A stretch of 64,000 nucleotides of DNA, taken from positions 85,623,951 through 85,687,950 of the forward strand of contig CM051027.1 of assembly GCA_027627225.1 (NCBI GenBank). The letters are read 5' to 3'. Under the pieces are notes generated by a model. It was not told the origin of the DNA and did not search any database. It saw only the letters and a list, made by a program, of their open reading frames with translations. This DNA comes from Congeria kusceri. Taxonomy: Eukaryota; Mollusca; Bivalvia; Myida; Dreissenidae. The position numbers and the translations under genes are program-made. Positions 36,601-48,324 of this stretch are shown in pieces (position 1 is the first letter of the stretch; each line of letters starts with the position of its first letter).

Positions 36601-39600
36601 ATTCACGTAAGTTTTATTTCAAAATAAACTGCTAGATTGACGACCAATAATTTTGATGTACAATGAAGGTTCTTTCAATTTCTTCACATCGTGAGGTATA
36701 TATTACTCATTTGATAATATTCAAAAATAACACCTTTATCATTGTTTTATTTTACCACAGATGTCATGTTGGCCACACAGTTGAACAGTATGATGTCCAG
36801 GGCTGAAATGGACAACCACTGTGTAGTCCGAGTTAAACAGCACATTTGTAACACCCTTCAAGGGGACAGGCTAGTTGAAATATGTTCATATTTTATGTTC
36901 TAAGTCTTGTATGAAATTGTCATTTTTTTCCAGCAATTACACTTTTCACCATTATTCATCCATCACTAATTGTTATGATGTTTCTTCATTTTCTGTGGGA
37001 CTGAGCCACACTACGGTTCTGCTCAATGTGATTTGTTAAAATATAAATGTGGCGCGTCGTGGGAAAAACGGACTTAATGCATGTGCTTAAAGTGTCATCC
37101 CGGATTAGCCTGTGCAGTCCGCAAAGGCTAATCCAGGACGGCACTTTCCACCTACAGTGAATTTATGTTTAGAAGAGACTTCAGAGAGATTTAGAAGAGA
37201 CTTCCTTGAAACAGAAAATACCACAAAAGTAGACAGTGCCGTCCCGGATTAGCCTGTGCGGATGCAGTCTGCACGGGCTAATCCGGGACGACACTTTAAG
37301 CACATGCATTAAGTCCGGTTTTCTCACAACGCATCTCAAATGTTCATGATTAATTTCTTATTGTGAATAATGTTAGGGTCTGTGCTCTAACAAATTTAAA
37401 TACTCCAAACCTTTTCCAAGATGTCTTCCAAATTTGCTCAGGAAAATCTTTGTATTATTGCACATTTTATCACATCTGCACATTAACACATTGTTTATTA
37501 TGTCGTAAAACAGGAGAGTGATGATACTGCTTGATGTGGAAGTGCTGGCAAAGGGTGCAGAAGTAGGTGGTCGCCTTGGCAACCCCCAGCCCTTAAAACC
37601 AGGACAGGCCACAGAATCTGCTGGGCCACCGACAACTAGCGGAGTTCCTAAAAGCACACCAAACGCAGGTACACATAAAATGATGTTTACCTTTCTCAGT
37701 TCAATGTTGAATTTTGTCTGGTAAAAACTATATATTGCAGGGCGCACTCTGCCATTTGCCAAATTAGCCAATGGCTACAAACTGAAACATTTGGCTAAAG
37801 AATTTTCCATTTGGCTACAACTTTTTCTTCTTCAAACCCCATAACGTACCCAAAATTAGAAGAATTTTGACGCAGTTAGGTCGATTTGGCTAAAGAAAAT
37901 TTTGAGCCAGGGGCAGCCCTGTATTGCATATCTTGTATGACTCTTCCTGATTTCATAAATAATACACTTGAGGTTTCATACCAAGTCGTATGATAAGACC
38001 AAAGTACATGTATACTGTGTCACAAGCTTATTGTGACACAAGCTAAGACCAAAGTACATGTATACTGTGTCACAAGCTTATTGTGACACAAGCTAAGACC
38101 AAAGTACATGTATACTGTGTCACAAGCTTATTGTGACACAAGCTTTATAAATTTTAGTCTGTTTCTACAAGCACTCTTGAAATCCCTTGGAATTTTGACA
38201 GCGCCAGTGGTGAATGGCAGTGCCCACAGTCCGCCAGCTCGCAAGCCGTTCAACGTGCAGGCCAAGCCAGCCACTCCAGGTACGCCGGGCAGCAACAGGA
38301 TACACAGCATCGTCAGCCTCACTCCGTATCAAAACAGGTCAGGGCTTTCCCGTGTCTTAACAGAATGTCATTATATTCTGAAGTTTGATTGTTCCCTTTT
38401 CAGCTTATTTCCTAAATTCATTTGATTGAATTGTGAATATTATGTGCAAATATTGTTTAATTTTCTGGGCAGTTCCGTGTAGGGTAGTTCCCTCCCCTAG
38501 GCCTGAAGTGTTTCTTAAATTTCACCACAGTATATATAATTGTTGACTGAAAAAAAGTAGATTTTGGTGTTCGCTTGTTGAGGAACTTAGTATGTGAAAT
38601 ACTGGAAAGCAGTGCGAGTTGCTCACTAAAAAATTATGAATTTAATAATATATGCACTTAACAGTATGTTTTGTTTGGTCCTTAGATGGCGTATTCGCGC
38701 ACGTGTAACACAGAAGAGCAATATCCGAGCCTGGAGTAATTCTCGGGGTGAGGGGAAGCTCTTCAGTGTGAATCTCATAGACGAGAGTGGGGAAATAAGA
38801 GCTACAGGTTTCACTGATGTCGTCGACAAGTATTATGATATGCTGGAGGTCAATAAGGTATTACTATGACTTGAATTTGTGTTGCCATTACAACTTCTAA
38901 TTGTGTTGCCATTACAACTTCTGTGTTATTATTGCTAAGATCAATTTGAATGATAATTTTTTGCTCTTTAGACCTAAAATAAAATATTGTTTGTTTCTCC
39001 TCGACCCAGCAAAATCGCCGCGACCCAAAAAATTGTATAGACCAAATAAAACAATATTTTATTTTATTTATGTGTGAAAATGCGGGGTGCGAATCCTTAA
39101 AAAGAATCCAATGGCGTGTACAAATCTTACTTTCAAAAGATGCTTATAAAATGACTTTAAACGGACAGTTCTCGGTAACGCGTAATTTGGCGTATTTTGA
39201 CGCATGCTTTTACGAAAAGAACGCCATAACATATCAAAAATGTTGTGTTGCTTTCTTTTTATTAATGAACAAAGTCCTATTTGTTTTTATTTCCATAGAA
39301 TGCTAATTCATTTATGCTCTAGCATTTGCGTTGTTCAGATACAGTATTACAGATTGATGCTTTTAAACACTATCCACATGCTAAGCATGTAACACGCTTA
39401 TCAGCTACAAACATCTAGCCGCAGTTTGACAGTCACCGTTGCTATGGCTTTTGCTAACAGCGTTCTGTTTTGGATGCCCGTCAAATTGCAACGTCACGCT
39501 ATTACTCTTTAGTTTTAACAGGTTTTTATTACTAACGCTCTTGTTTTTAACTTATGTTTTTGTTTGTTAAATTTTGATAAATTATTGTAAGGTAATTAGA

Positions 39601-42600
39601 ACATAGTATTACGTAAATAAGCAGAACGTTATGAATCTACTAAAACGAAAAGAATAAGAATTAATACTATAACGTAACCTTTCTAACATAAGGAAAACAT
39701 GAATGAAAATGACTTATTGTGTATACAAATAAAATATTTTTCGGACATTCCGACCCACCCTTCATTAGCATGGGTCGCGGGAGGGGAAACAAACAATATT
39801 TTATTTTCGACTTTAATGACTTCGTATAGTTTGGTCAAAGGCGTTATATGCCCAAAACTCTTGTCATCAGTTTGTTAATGTTTAAAAAAGAACATTGGGT
39901 CTTATAATGGTTGTTCACATTTGTGTGCTTTCAAATACCTTATCTGTAAGTTAAAAAAAGGGATGCAGATTTATTATGTAATTACCTCTTATTTTGTCAT
40001 TTATTTGATTGACACAGACTGGTACACTCTTTCACATGAGACTGAATCATAATTTTGTAGACGAGGCTATTTTATTGTTACATTTTGCAATACAATTATG
40101 GTTGGTGCATTTAAGCAATGTCTCGATGGTTGCACAGGTGTACTACATCAGCAAGGCGACCCTGAAAACTGCCAACAAACAGTACTCCTCGGTGAAGAAC
40201 GATTATGAGATGACCTTCAACAACGACACGATTATAGAGCCCTGCAACGAGCAGACAGACCTGCCCACGATGACGTTTGATTTCGTTCAGATTGATTCCC
40301 TTGAATCGAAGCAACCCCAGGCTATTATAGGTATAGTTCAAGATTCTTCATAGTTGTTTGGATCACTGGGCTTGAGCAGTTAATTTCTAAGTTCATGGGA
40401 AGTGGGGCCAGTCATGTTCCTGTTTGCCTTCATGCACCTATACCAGTGCATAAATGTTAACGGAATATTAATAGCAGGGTTACTGTTTTCTGTGGCTGGC
40501 ATTTGCCACACTAGCCAATATTTTAATGCAGACCCCTGCACAATTTGCATTAAGGCTTGCTTATAATATTTTGTACCTAATTGCTCTTTCTGTAAAAAAA
40601 AATCTCAGATACTCCAATTTCAATGAAATATGAAATTGTAGTTGGATGTGTAGGTCAGACAGATTGACTTGATACAGGAACTCGCATTGTTATAATTTAA
40701 TGCTTGAATTGAATGCCTGTATTTAAATTCAGCTTACTTTGTGTACCTTGATCATTCTTGTTAGTCATGTAGTAACTGTATGTTCAGGGATAAGTACCAG
40801 TTTACAGATTTCACTCAATTCCCATATGGAAACTTGTATTCTCTTAATTGTTTCATGCATAAACGTCAGTGTCAGGTCAAATTTCCCAAGTTACATATCC
40901 ATATTGTTGACTGCAGATGTGATTGGAGTGGTGAAGGGTACAACGGATGTGATGACCATCACCACCAAGCAGAGCAAAGAGCTGACGAAGAGAGACGTGC
41001 AGCTGGTCGACCAGTCAGGAATGGTTGTCAACCTGACGTTGTGGGGCACAGATGTGAGTAGCAATACCTTGTATTAACAATGTTTCATGTTATGATGGAA
41101 GTTGATAATTAATGTTTCTCTAAATCTGGTTGGTAAGTTTATGGTTGGCATGATGATTAATTACATAGTTCTACAGTATTATAACAATTCATAATTTTCA
41201 TATTCCAAATGTTAATCGTGTACATGATGTACAGATTATTTGGAAGGCCAGGTTTATGTGTTTCTGATTATGTCGGACAACATGGGCGTGGCATAATGTC
41301 ATATTTAATTCTATGTAACAGGCAGAGAATTTCAAAGGGGAAGACAACCCAGTGCTTGCCTGTAAAGGTTGCCGCCTGTCCGACTGGGGTGGCAGGTCCC
41401 TGTCCCTGCTGGGCAGCAGCCAGATGTTGGTGAACCCGGACATGCGCGAGGCAGCCCTGTTGAAAGGCTGGTGGAAACGGGAGGGGCACAGCCTGGACTT
41501 CCAAGGGTACCGATCAGAAGGGGGAGCTGGAGCAGGGGCAGGTAGGCCTGACTGAAGTACAAAGGTGCTAATTGAACATATAATTGGTACCAGGGATTCC
41601 AAAAACGTCTGTCTTGGTCCTCTTCTGAATTTTTTATAGAAATTGTATTGCCCATCCTGCCTAATCTGGTTAAAAAAAAAAAATCGAAATTTGTTTCAAG
41701 GAAAATTCACAAATGTCATTCTTACCTTTTCAATGTGTAAAGAAATAACTAGACCATGACCAGAGGGAGTTATCAAAAAAATTTCACAGTTAAATCAATT
41801 CTGTTTCATAATTTGCAGGTGGAACAAGTTAATCCATCTCATGAATGCATCAAATGTTTGCATTCTGGTTAGTGGTACAAAATTTTTGAGCAAATAAAGA
41901 TACACCCGTTTGTAACAGTAATTTTGCATTTTTCAACCCCACAGGAGCTGGTACCAACTGGAAGCTGTTAACGCAGCTGAAGAATGAGAACATTGGTCAC
42001 GAGAAGCCGGAGTACTTCACAGCCAAGGGCACCGTTGCGTTCATGAGGAAGGAGAATTCCATGTACCAGGTGGGACCCGGAGTGTGGAAGTGTGGTCTTA
42101 AATTCATACTGCTTGACTGTTTAACATGTGTATAGTATATTAAAAAAGAAATATATGTATACAGGCAGTCAGAGTATCTTCGGACAAATCTATTTGAGGC
42201 ATGTCATGGGAAAACTGGGCTTAATGCGTGTGCGTAAAGACACTTTCCGCTTTTATGGTATTTTCAGTTTTGATGTAGTCTTCTCAACATAAATCTACTG
42301 TAGGCGGAAAGTGTCGTCCTGGATTAGGCTGTGCGGACTGCAAAGGCTACTCCGGGACGACACTTTATGCACATGCATTAAGCAGGGTTTTCCCATGACA
42401 TGCTGCATTTGAAAAAAACTGTTTTTGCCATTTAATGATGAACGATCTGTCTTTGCCAGGCCTGTCCATCAGAGAACTGCAACAAAAAAGTGGTAGACCA
42501 GGGGAACGGCATGTATCGCTGTGAGAAGTGCCAGGCAGAGTTCCCCAAGTTTAAATGGAGGATGATTCTCTCCGTAAGCATTTGTTAGGTGAAGGCCGTA

Positions 42601-45600
42601 ATGGATGGGTTTTGCAAGATCTTGCATATCCATACTTGTCTGTTTGATTTACGTAACGAATGTTGTTTGCCACTTAACTGTTCAGTAATTTAGTAAATTT
42701 AATAATTAAATATCACTCTCACAGACCAGTGATTCTGTACGCCTGCCACTGTGTTAAGTATTTTATTATTTAATAGATTTAAGAAACAATTTTAGATTTT
42801 GAGTTGTTTGTAAATAAACGATTTTAAGTTATGCCCTTGTGGTTTAATATACTAATACGCGCATCAGAACTCGAAATTGTTATTTATTTACAGATAAACA
42901 TTGATAAGCGAAATTATTTAGATTCTAACATGACCTGACAACATATTCTACAATTACAATGCAAACTATATTTTACAGTTTCAGAACTACTTTTTGCTAT
43001 TGGTATATGGGACCTCTCCGGCGGCAGCCGTATTCCGTCAACAATTTATTGCGATAAAGACTACATTTTTTATTCAATCTTGACCAAACTTGCACAGTTT
43101 GTGTATGATCATAAAATCTTGGACGAGTTCGATAATGGGCCCGATCGGACCCGGAACACCAGAGTTATTGTCCCTTTTTTTGTCCCAAATACATTTATTC
43201 CTGAATAACTCACCTGGTAAAGGGAGGTAAATGCAGTATCAGGAAGATAAGTGCCATAAATGCGTTATTTCCCTTTAGCAATAGATATAACCCAGATAGT
43301 GTAGTCTGCTTATCAGTAAACTCAATACATCATTCTGAGTCAACATGATACATGTGTACTTCTATTTTAGATCAGCATCATTACACATAGTAATACATGT
43401 ATAGCCTGCTTCTGACCTATATTTTGGCTATGTGTGCAGCGGTAAATTTTTACACTGTCTGTCTTGGCATCCAGTCAGGAAAAAGATGTAAACAACAATA
43501 AAAACCTAAAATTCATGTTGTAAACAAGCAATCAGAATATAGGATTTATATCATGTGATCTAGTGCCTGAAAGGGTTAATTATTTTCTGTAGTTTTTTTA
43601 CTGTTTAGTTAGTAACTTATTCAGTATCATTTAATCATGTAACTTTTGGACTGACTTGTACATATGAATTATGATTTTGGAAACTCAAGTAATTATCTTA
43701 CATGATTTTTGAAGCTGATTATTTCTCCGTAATTGAAAAATACTTCTACACTGTTTTGACTCAAAATTGGTGTGATTATTAGTAAGTTTTTACACAAGTC
43801 AACTAAATGGTTGTATAGTTATTTATAATTTAATCTGACAATGTTGATAGGTGTATGGTTCTTAATGTTAACAATGAGTATTCCTATATAACATAGAAAT
43901 TTCCTTTTTCCTAAGAGTACATTTGGAAAGTTTGTCTCGGTGGGTGTCATTGAATCAAAATTATTAGTAAGTTTTTACGCAAAACAACTAAAAGGTTTTA
44001 TAGTTCTTTATAATTTAATCTGACAATATTGATAGTTGTATGGTTGTTATTGTTAACAATAAGTATTCCTATGTAACCTAGAAATTTCCTTCTCCTAAGA
44101 GTACATTTGGAAAGTTTGTTTGTTTGGATTTTTCGCCTTATTTACCAGTCATTCAGTGATATAATGGCGGTCAGTTAACCTATTCACACTTCTGGGCAAA
44201 CTAAGCCGATGTAAGTGGTTTACCAGTACCAAGTGCACATACTTATGCCAGTAAATGACAGTTGCCCTACTTGAATCAGAGGTAGGGGGAAATGGCCATA
44301 GAAATTATTTCACGACCAATCCCCATACAAGTTATGTGGACGGGCTGGGGCTTGAACTCAAGAACCCTTGATTGAGAGTAAAGCACTCTACCAACTGAGC
44401 TAGACGGGCCCACAAAGCCAGAATAATCTACTTGGTTTGATACATTTATATGTTGCCATTATTATATTTAGGAAGTTTTCGGAGAGTTTGGTAACTATAG
44501 AGTGTCACTGTATGTACCAGTTTCAAACCCGTAAAGGTTTATCAATGCTTATGGACTTTGTTGCAAAAACATTTAAAACATCTTTAAAAACAACAATACA
44601 GAACAGTTTGTCAATCACTGATACACAAAGCTGAACTGACATCAAATCAGTCTGTGTACTGGTGTTAATAAATAATTTTTTATTTTAATTCAAACATAAT
44701 GGTATGTGAAAAAAAGATGGTATGTAGTAGCCAATCATAAGCTCGGTATGTATTTTTATATAATTATTTCCATGTGTTTTTGTATCGCCCCTATATGTTA
44801 ATGCCATGTGAAATGGGTTTTAAAGTACCAAGAATGCTGGTATTTATGGGTACCTGTTGCATCCCTAATGGTCGCCATTGTTTTCAGACTCAGTTGAGCG
44901 CTTTGGGCCATCATGGCCCTCTTGTTTGAGTATTTTATTGGCAATTTAAAGATGGAAATTTTTGGCGTATCATGTTAGAATTGATAATCTCTATCCGCTT
45001 CAGTTGTGGGACGTAGAAGTATTATTGAGTATATAATGCACTAGACTGATTACATCACAAGTGTTTGTCATGTATGTGTTCCATATGATGGCATAATGTT
45101 TACTAAATATTTTCCTGGTAATGGTTACTACACAGTTTGATTTGCAGGTGAACCTCGCTGATCACACGTCCACACAGTGGGTGACCTGCTTCCAGGAGTC
45201 TGCAGAGTGCATACTGGGAGTCTCCGCTGACGAACTTGGGAATCTGAAGGAGACGGTAGGGGAATGTTAGGATGTATAGCTTGGAATAGTAGACCTTTAT
45301 GAATGAATATAAAATATAAATAATTATGAAAACAATATGTGGCATATCGTGGGAAAACCGGGCTTAATGCATGTGCGTAAAGTGTCGGGATTTATGGTAT
45401 TTTCTGTTTTAAGGAAGTCTCTTCTAAACATAAATCCGCTGTAGGCTGAAGGAGTTGTCCCGAATTAGCCCATACGGACATTTGATATCAACCAAATTAG
45501 TAGTTTGGCAAAGCAAACCTTTTGCTAATTTGACCACTGCGTGTGGTTGTAAATACAATGTAAAGGAGCGTGAACAAAGCTGATGTTAAGTTAGGCATTA

Positions 45601-46426
45601 ATTAATGCCTTAAATTTTGCTGAAATCATGTATGTCTAGTCAATTTGTATTATGTTTTTATTAATATTTAATTTAAATTCTATAAATGTTACCGTTCTAT
45701 AGGAATTACGGATTTCTGTGTCATAGTGGTGTCACTTTGGGTATTCATAACCCCTTTGTCAGCAATTTGTTAACAATTTGCGTAAATCTAACTGAAAGCA
45801 TTTGCAATATGTTTCTTTTGTAATTCTAGTAACAGTTTGATAAATAAAACAGTTGTGAATGTTAAATGTTCTATGGTTTTCAGAATGAAGTAGCGTTTGA
45901 TGGTGTGTTCGATGATGCAATGCAGAAGACCTATATATTCAAACTGAGAGCGAAGGTGGAGACTTATAATGTAAGGGAAAAATACAGTTTAATGAACTTT
46001 CATGGAGTCTCTTGTTAAATAGTATAATACAGACTTAAACATTATTTTGTTCCCCATATATAACTCGTATTATAATTGATGGAAGAAACTGGTGCCATTA
46101 ATAAATTTGGAATCAATCCTACCATGGCAGCAAGTGTCTATTAAATTGTTTTACGCAAACAAAATCTTCATTAATTCAAGACAATACAGCTTATCATTAT
46201 TGATAAGAGTTTTGACTTTATCAAATTTGAGTTCTCATGTCCTTTACTTTGTCTATTAACTTGTTCAAAATAAAGATTGATAACAGAGCCATTAGTACCA
46301 TTTGTATGTGGTTGTATATTGCAGGGTGAGAGCAGATTGAAGGTTGTGTGCATGAACGCTAACCCGCTCAACTTTGTGGAGGATGGCAAACGGCTGCTGG
46401 AGGAAATCAACAAACTCATGATTTGA
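24650..46426 (+). CDS. RPA1: Replication protein A 70-kDa DNA-binding subunit (RPA1)
   Basis: Large subunit of the RPA single-stranded-DNA-binding trimer in replication, repair and checkpoint signalling (nucleus). Exons: 24650-24682, 36263-36310, 36525-36606, 36761-36869, 37514-37668, 38172-38337, 38686-38857, 40138-40330, 40917-41053, 41322-41541, 41945-42069, 42460-42573, 45148-45255, 45884-45970, 46325-46426 (TGA 46424). They total 1851 nt, 616 residues, the human length. N-domain 1 to ~110 ([32 protein letters not shown]); linker; DBD-A from ~190 ([39 protein letters not shown]); DBD-B ([32 protein letters not shown]); DBD-C with a zinc ribbon at Cys482, 487, 501 and 504, then ILSVNLADHT and [12 protein letters not shown]-terminal RRL-like helix. 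All introns are GT-AG except intron 4, which is GC-AG. Intron 1 is 11.6 kb and carries a transposon. Confidence 0.97.
28129..28688 (-). pseudogene. HIRAN-like second protein of the pogo element, frameshifted
   Basis: The minus-strand exon starts after a good acceptor (a T-run then GGCATTCAG, exon from 28688). The first frame gives [15 protein letters not shown] and, later, [12 protein letters not shown]. The match then continues in another frame as [29 protein letters not shown] and [10 protein letters not shown], ending near 28129. The GYHVFQ..P, then N/D-rich D-KA..V, then VGHVPK..S order is that of HIRAN-like domains, known from HLTF/Rad5-type proteins and many animal transposon-borne genes. 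The shift falls at or near a run of four C on the plus strand (about 28516-28521), with a stop in the second frame just upstream. The gene lies inside the transposon's ends, downstream of the transposase and in the same orientation. Its role is unknown. Confidence 0.68.
28740..28795. repeat. ATT/TTA microsatellite
   Basis: An imperfect run of TTATTATTATTG-type trinucleotides inside the pogo element, next to the acceptor of the HIRAN-like exon. Confidence 0.75.
29017..31070 (-). pseudogene. Pogo/Tigger DDE transposase with C-terminal PHD finger, one frameshift
   Basis: Begins [14 protein letters not shown] at 31070, just after an acceptor (ATTTTCAG), so a 5' leader intron is likely. N-terminal half: a pipsqueak/CENP-B-like helix-turn-helix region ([22 protein letters not shown]) and the CENPB-type segment ([32 protein letters not shown]). 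DDE_1 core: IWNADEVGF (first Asp), [11 protein letters not shown] (second Asp), [16 protein letters not shown] (third Asp); the catalytic triad is present. Shortly after GPLKTKWH, near 30005-30022, the homology moves to another frame and continues [29 protein letters not shown], then a Lys-rich region and a PHD finger near the end ([26 protein letters not shown]), stopping at 29017. Without the correct frame this copy should not make a full transposase. Confidence 0.92.
32234..33650. mobile_element. Inverted pair of GTTTGTTTCCCC..GACCC ends
   Basis: 32234-32276 contains TATGTTTGTTTCCCCTTCCC then GACCC. 33601-33645 contains the inverse (GGGTCGGTGGGGAAGGGGAA, then ACAAAAGTAATTTTATTTTTAG). The ends match those of the better element at 38971-39811, so this is probably a second, older member. 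No coding region was seen, and no clear target-site duplication. Confidence 0.5.
36182..36213. repeat. 32-bp perfect palindrome
   Basis: TAATGATATTATAGTA is followed at once by its exact reverse complement. It is AT-rich, with no spacer. It sits in RPA1 intron 1, only 49 bases before the exon 2 acceptor end, where a hairpin in the transcript would cover the branch-point region. Confidence 0.96.
37050..37338. mobile_element. Dreissenid-type foldback MITE, full copy in RPA1 intron 4
   Basis: The terminal arms are inverted copies (CGTCGTGGGAAAAACGGACT... against ...AGTCCGGTTTTCTCACAACG), continuing through TTAATGCATGTGCTTAAAGT and TCCCGGATTAGCCTGTGC. The same words recur at 42198-42413 and 45339-45482. 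It is non-coding. From memory this family is very abundant in Dreissena sequence. Confidence 0.88.
37738..37927. mobile_element. Possible short MITE in RPA1 intron 5
   Basis: The ends TATATTGCAGGGC and GCCCTGTATTGCATA are inverted. The interior has repeated words (ATTTGGCTA..A, CCATTTGGCTACAA). Non-coding and short. The inverted ends are only about a dozen bases. Confidence 0.5.
37995..38144. repeat. Three near-identical 50-bp tandem units, each containing a hairpin
   Basis: Units start with AAGACCAAAGTACATG at 37995, 38045 and 38095. Each carries TGTGTCACAA, GCTTA, TTGTGACACA, an inverted repeat. The array ends 24 bases before RPA1 exon 6 (38172). Confidence 0.95.
38971..39811. mobile_element. 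Non-autonomous DNA transposon, 841 bp, TTTA target duplication
   Basis: The terminal inverted repeats of about 37-40 bp share AAATAAAATATTGTTTGTTTC and then a CGACCC end, imperfect elsewhere. TTTA flanks both sides (38967-38970 and 39812-39815). No frame inside resembles a transposase. It is inserted in RPA1 intron 7. Confidence 0.78.
42198..42413. mobile_element. Foldback MITE, second copy, in RPA1 intron 11
   Basis: The ends GCATGTCATGGGAAAACTGG and its inverse near 42392-42413 pair. The interior shares GTGTCGTCCTGGATTAGGCT and a TTTATGGTATTTTC word with the copies at 37050 and 45339. Confidence 0.88.
43775..44121. repeat. Tandem duplication, two ~185-bp copies
   Basis: ATTATTAGTAAGTTTTTACR starts each copy (43775 and 43960). 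Both continue in the same order: TTTATAATTTAATCTGACAA, GTTAACAATRAGTATTCCTA and AAGAGTACATTTGGAAAGTT. There are few differences. In RPA1 intron 12. Confidence 0.93.
44150..44411 (-). mobile_element. tRNA-derived SINE
   Basis: On the minus strand the 5' end (from 44411) reads GTCTAGCTCAGTTGGTAGAG, an A box and D-arm, then after an anticodon-like region GAGTTCAAGCCCC, a B box. The two boxes have tRNA spacing, but the acceptor halves do not pair well, so this is a tRNA-like SINE head rather than a working tRNA gene. The body continues leftwards to about 44150 without coding content. In RPA1 intron 12. Confidence 0.8.
45339..45482. mobile_element. Foldback MITE, third copy, right end lost, in RPA1 intron 13
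   Basis: Begins GTGGCATATCGTGGGAAAAC and GGGCTTAATGCATGTGCGTA as in the other copies, and reaches TGTCCCGAATTAGCCCATAC. It then ends without the second terminal arm. Confidence 0.82.
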
Positions 46427-48324
46427 ACGGGCAGTTTATACAAACGGAAACTGGCTTATCTAAATGTGGCTATTGGTTACCTGACTATAGGACCATTTAC
46501 AGAGGCAGCCATGCTGTAATATGTTCAACACACTTATTGTTACTTCGTCTTGTGTGCACCAGAATGTTTTCGCATGTTTATGAACATTTTGTTTAGCATT
46601 AAATTACGGGATATGCAAGCAGTATCAAATTTTAGTTTCTTTACAAAACACTTACTAGTATTACTAGTTCAGGATTTTTTAAGTCTGATCTGACGTTCTG
46701 TAATAATATCTGTTCAATACTAGCAGCGTTTTTCTTTTTTTCGAAGAAAAGCATTGGTACAGTTGCAGTGTGTACCACGCGTATACAGACGCAAGTAGTG
46801 GACTGACGTGACCATTAAAACAATAATACTACTATAATTCAAAACAGTGAGTGTTTTAGAGACCTCTTAAGAATGCACATACCAAAGTGTAGATACAGAG
46901 TTTTTTTTCCAGCGACATATTAATAATACTATTTAATCCGTTCATTGCGTTTGTTATGCATTTTGATACGTTTATTGTCTCGTAATGGTGCTGATATATC
47001 ATGGTTAGATGTACATTGGGTTAAAAACTATAGCTAGACTCGTGTGTGTTTGTTGTTTCTGTCGAATGAGGCATGTTGTACGTTTTAGGTGCACAAATCA
47101 GAGACAACCATTTATGGTGTATGCCAACGTATGACAGCTTACAGAACCTACATGTAGTCATCTTAATGAGACACGAATAGTTTAAACTTCTCTCGAGCTA
47201 TTGTTAAAGAATTAAATTCCGTTCATCGAATATCACAAATATAACGAGGTGCCGTTTTGTTTAAAAAAATAGCCATTATATATATATATAGCACGTGATA
47301 TTCAAGTGCTAGATTGGGTAAATTACAGATTTATTTGCCATTTGTGGAAAGGTCTATTTACGCGTTCTTCATTATGGTGTGAAAATTCAGTTTATTTGTC
47401 AAAGCCATTCAATCAGTTAAAGCGTTTCCATTACTACCACTGAAATAAGATGATGGTCATAGGTTAGTACTGGTTGTTCATACCTGCACTGGGTTTCTGT
47501 ATACTAGGTTACCCGGGGTTGATCATTACGTATACAACATTTATCGGTGATTATAGTGTGGAACGGCATATCACACGTGGGTATTCGACGATGGGATTTC
47601 AGTAATTCTGACAACTAGGTCGAAAGACCCCGGTCTTGATATAACGAGGTGTCAAATAAACTTCAGGGATCAAAGTAGTGTAGTCGCAGGAATGATCTGC
47701 AAAAGGTTTTGTGTTTTAAGAACAACGAAAAAAAGATCGTTGGCACGATAAGTATTTTCTAGTATTTTTGAAGTTGGCAAACTGAAAACAACTGCATCAA
47801 AATGAATTAAATGACGCAATGCAGATTATTTGATCGGGTCAAACATTGGTAAATTGCAATTCGCTTGCATCAAAAAGCAGCATTTTGCATGTACTGAAAT
47901 CAAGCATTACTTTTACAAGGAATACACAAGTTTGCGAACGATTACATGCACACAACGGGACCACTAGAAGCAGGCCGCGGATGATGCAATCAATACTAAG
48001 CAACATTCACACCGTAACCTATGCGGCATCTTATCAGGTAGAACTGGTCACGCGTGTTATCCAGGCACATGTCAAAATCTTTGGCAAGTTTGATCGTTCT
48101 CTTGAAAAAAAGAACGCTCTGATAGATCCATGTTGACAAAGAAATGCATTTACACATGATCGCCATGGTCACAGACATCTTCGACGGAACAAAAAAGGTT
48201 TTAAAGTTTTATGTAAACAAGTAGCTGGAAAGTATACCTACAATTTAAAGTTACCGGGACATGACTTGTATTTCCACGTTTCTATGCGCCCGAAAAGCTG
48301 GTTGAGCAGGGGTGCCAGAGGTTA
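46427..48324. other. RPA1 3' region and intergenic DNA
   Basis: No exon is supported. Possible poly(A) signals are ATTAAA at 46599 and at 46813-46818. A short TA run lies at about 47278-47290. The 96-codon frame at 47846-48136 has no recognised family and is not called. Confidence 0.5.

Noticed and set aside
36870..37513. GT donor at AGGCTA|GTTGAA for RPA1 exon 4
   Set aside because: It gives the wrong phase and a stop within seven codons of the next exon. Only the GC donor keeps the conserved RRVMILL reading.
44334..44411. Functional tRNA gene
   Set aside because: The acceptor stem halves do not pair and a SINE body follows, so it is annotated as a SINE instead.
47846..48136. 96-codon plus-strand frame
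   Set aside because: No recognised family, no splice signals, and it lies in repeat-rich intergenic DNA.
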